In this document: positions 62,860 through 64,000 of the stretch, in pieces
How the letters are laid out: every line of letters starts with the position of its first letter
Numbering within the stretch: the first letter of the stretch is position 1
DNA from: Muribaculaceae bacterium
GTDB taxonomy: Bacteria; Bacteroidota; Bacteroidia; Bacteroidales; Muribaculaceae
Assembly (NCBI GenBank): GCA_017548365.1
Contig: JAFZAC010000024.1
Coordinates: forward strand, 91,789 to 155,788
Reading direction: 5' to 3'
DNA: 64,000 nt
Translations under genes and position numbers: made by a program
Notes under the pieces: generated by a model
Told to the model about the DNA's origin: nothing
What the model saw: only the letters and a program-made list of their open reading frames with translations
The model's database searches: none

Positions 62860-63342
62860 ATGCAAGAGCTGTTTGTTAAATACTTTGAGACTGTAGCCGA
62901 GCTTCATAAGTTGGGCTATGAGAAATTTCGTGTCTGCGCATACATAAGCCCAAATGGAATTGGCTATCGCTGCTGGCTCACCGTTAAACAAAACACCTGG
63001 AATAAAAATGGGCTGTTCTGCGACATTAATGACCAAGAACTGGCATTATTGACGCACAACTGCAACTTACCATGGGATTACTCCGAATTGACTCCGCAAG
63101 AGAACGCTTTGCGTATCATTGAGGAATATCGGGAACTCTCGCGCTTCGCGCTTGGTAGAGATCCCGAATATGTTGAATGGTTCAAGCTTGCTCTCGATGA
63201 ATGCCGAAAAGGGCATTACATTTATGCTTTTGATGAATACACCAACACACTGCGAGATGGTTATACGCCACTAACAATGGTAGAAGGACGCGGCTTGCCA
63301 TTGCCTCCAGTTGGTGACTGTGACACTCAAACAATGTACTAA
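62860..63342 (+). CDS. Unknown soluble protein
   Basis: 160 aa, no signal peptide. The first half has aromatic/Cys-rich segments (FRVCAYISPNGIGYRCWLTV), the second half charged helices (ALRIIEEYRELSRFALG). No motif is recognised. It is the first gene of a short plus-strand unit with the lipoprotein gene 11 bases on. Likely part of the mobile element. Confidence 0.7.
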   Translation: MQELFVKYFETVAELHKLGYEKFRVCAYISPNGIGYRCWLTVKQNTWNKNGLFCDINDQELALLTHNCNLPWDYSELTPQENALRIIEEYRELSRFALGRDPEYVEWFKLALDECRKGHYIYAFDEYTNTLRDGYTPLTMVEGRGLPLPPVGDCDTQTMY

Positions 63343-63353
63343 AGTATAAAAAC

Positions 63354-63818
63354 ATGAAAATTCTGCTCAAATATCTCTCAATCTGTCTATGTTTCATTGC
63401 TATTCTTTCGAGTTGCAGTGATGATTTCATAACAGAGTATGACACCCATAAAGATGAATACACCGTCTATTATAATGTCACCTACTCGACAATAAATGAC
63501 TTCCATAATATCGCTTATGTGAGTTTTACTGATTTCTTCGACTCGAATCACAAATATACAGGGAAACCGATACAGACAGTGAGAAGTATTGAGGGAACGG
63601 AAGAACATATCAGAATGGAACGTGTCACTAAAGGCTCTCATATTGAGTTCTCGACTTATGTGGATGTAGCAGAAGCTTTACCTAACACCAAAGTAGAAAT
63701 ATCTATTGAGATATCAAAGAAAGGTGGTGACACGCCTTTCACCGAGGTCGCAACAGCTATAGCCGATTGCCCACTTAAGGGTGAACCGCTGACAATAAGC
63801 TATGATATCCCTAATTAA
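63354..63818 (+). CDS. Small lipoprotein
   Basis: 154 aa. Type II signal peptide with lipobox AILSSCSDDF at about residues 18-27. The mature part shows beta-strand patterns (DEYTVYYNVTYSTI; NTKVEISIEISKKGG). Envelope location is certain enough, function unknown. It lies between two genes with no recognised role. Confidence 0.78.
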   Translation: MKILLKYLSICLCFIAILSSCSDDFITEYDTHKDEYTVYYNVTYSTINDFHNIAYVSFTDFFDSNHKYTGKPIQTVRSIEGTEEHIRMERVTKGSHIEFSTYVDVAEALPNTKVEISIEISKKGGDTPFTEVATAIADCPLKGEPLTISYDIPN

Positions 63819-63823
63819 AGACT

Positions 63824-64000
63824 ATGATTGTTGAAAGTATGACATACGAGGAAATTTGTCGTGAGTTCAACCGAATTCACGCAGAGTACTATCCTCGAAT
63901 AACAAATAAAATGAGACCTGATGGCACAGCATGTGCCAAGATACGGAGATATATGCTGAAGCATAAATCGTTGCAGAATGTTTTGTTTCCTGCTATTACC
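63824..64000 (+). CDS. Start of a gene cut by the window end
   Basis: The frame opens with ATG at 63824, five bases after the lipoprotein stop, and runs to the end of the window without a stop (59 codons seen). The visible part is basic and helical (TYEEICREFNRIHAEYYPRI; RRYMLKHKSLQNVLFPA). It may belong to the mobile element. Function unknown. Confidence 0.65.
   Translation, partial: MIVESMTYEEICREFNRIHAEYYPRITNKMRPDGTACAKIRRYMLKHKSLQNVLFPAIT

Noticed and set aside
1..64000. CRISPR arrays, insertion sequences, rRNA or tRNA genes
   Set aside because: I saw no repeat-spacer pattern, no transposase and no cloverleaf; absence is by eye and not by search.

Overview
The window reads as a Bacteroidales chromosome (Bacteroidota; probably a Prevotella- or Muribaculaceae-like gut or rumen species). 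The reasons are the many TAnnTTTG -7 promoter boxes, the lack of purine-rich ribosome-binding sites, a dockerin-ended secreted protein, a DUF4494 protein, a DUF5686/CarboxypepD_reg outer-membrane protein, and a glycogen cluster of GH57, GT4 and debranching enzyme. I see no rRNA, tRNA or CRISPR array.

Region 1 (1-29.5 kb) is ordinary core genome. It holds the 3' part of a large secreted protein with a dockerin end, an IMPACT/YigZ protein, DUF4494 and YggS, an MFS sugar transporter, transketolase, an abundant OmpA-type porin, a MATE exporter and a MalY/PatB C-S lyase. Next come an MBOAT plus two DHHW proteins (surface glycan O-acetylation), a minus-strand glycogen operon, a minus-strand rlmD-DUF5686-sanA operon, and a membrane-anchored winged-helix regulator beside the beta-barrel protein it probably controls. 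Four direct repeats at 11-bp period lie in front of that target gene.

Region 2 (about 29.6-43.7 kb) is a phage or phage-satellite module: a minus-strand XRE repressor, a Cro-like small protein, a CHC2/Toprim/P-loop primase-helicase, twelve TTCCACA iterons beside AT-rich DNA (a likely origin), ArdA antirestriction protein behind a structured leader, a ClpP-type protease fused to a scaffold, a major capsid protein, a tail-tube-like protein, a phosphoribosyltransferase, a PLD-like protein, small-terminase candidates and the large terminase. No portal, tape measure, lysis gene or integrase is in the window.

Region 3 (43.7-62 kb) is a defence island directly after the terminase. It starts with two divergent tandem ASCH-domain paralogues with an untranslated, strongly structured stretch between them (a candidate non-coding RNA with its own promoter and U-rich end). 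Then comes a tight eight-gene operon: HsdM-like methyltransferase, HsdS, a 62-aa half CpXC protein, a 1405-aa NERD/pseudokinase/kinase/P-loop protein, a 519-aa protein, an 1826-aa HerA-type ATPase with a PD-(D/E)XK-like motif, a PP2C phosphatase and a 183-aa HTH-like protein, closed by a strong terminator. The set resembles the methylation-associated defence system (MADS), but with a paired phosphatase and without obvious MAD1, MAD3 and MAD4 genes. The proposed logic is that HsdM/HsdS mark self DNA, HerA-nuclease and NERD act on unmarked DNA, and the kinase/phosphatase pair sets the switch.

Region 4 (62-64 kb) holds two small lipoproteins, one unknown cytosolic protein and a gene cut by the window end. 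The mobile element probably continues beyond the window.
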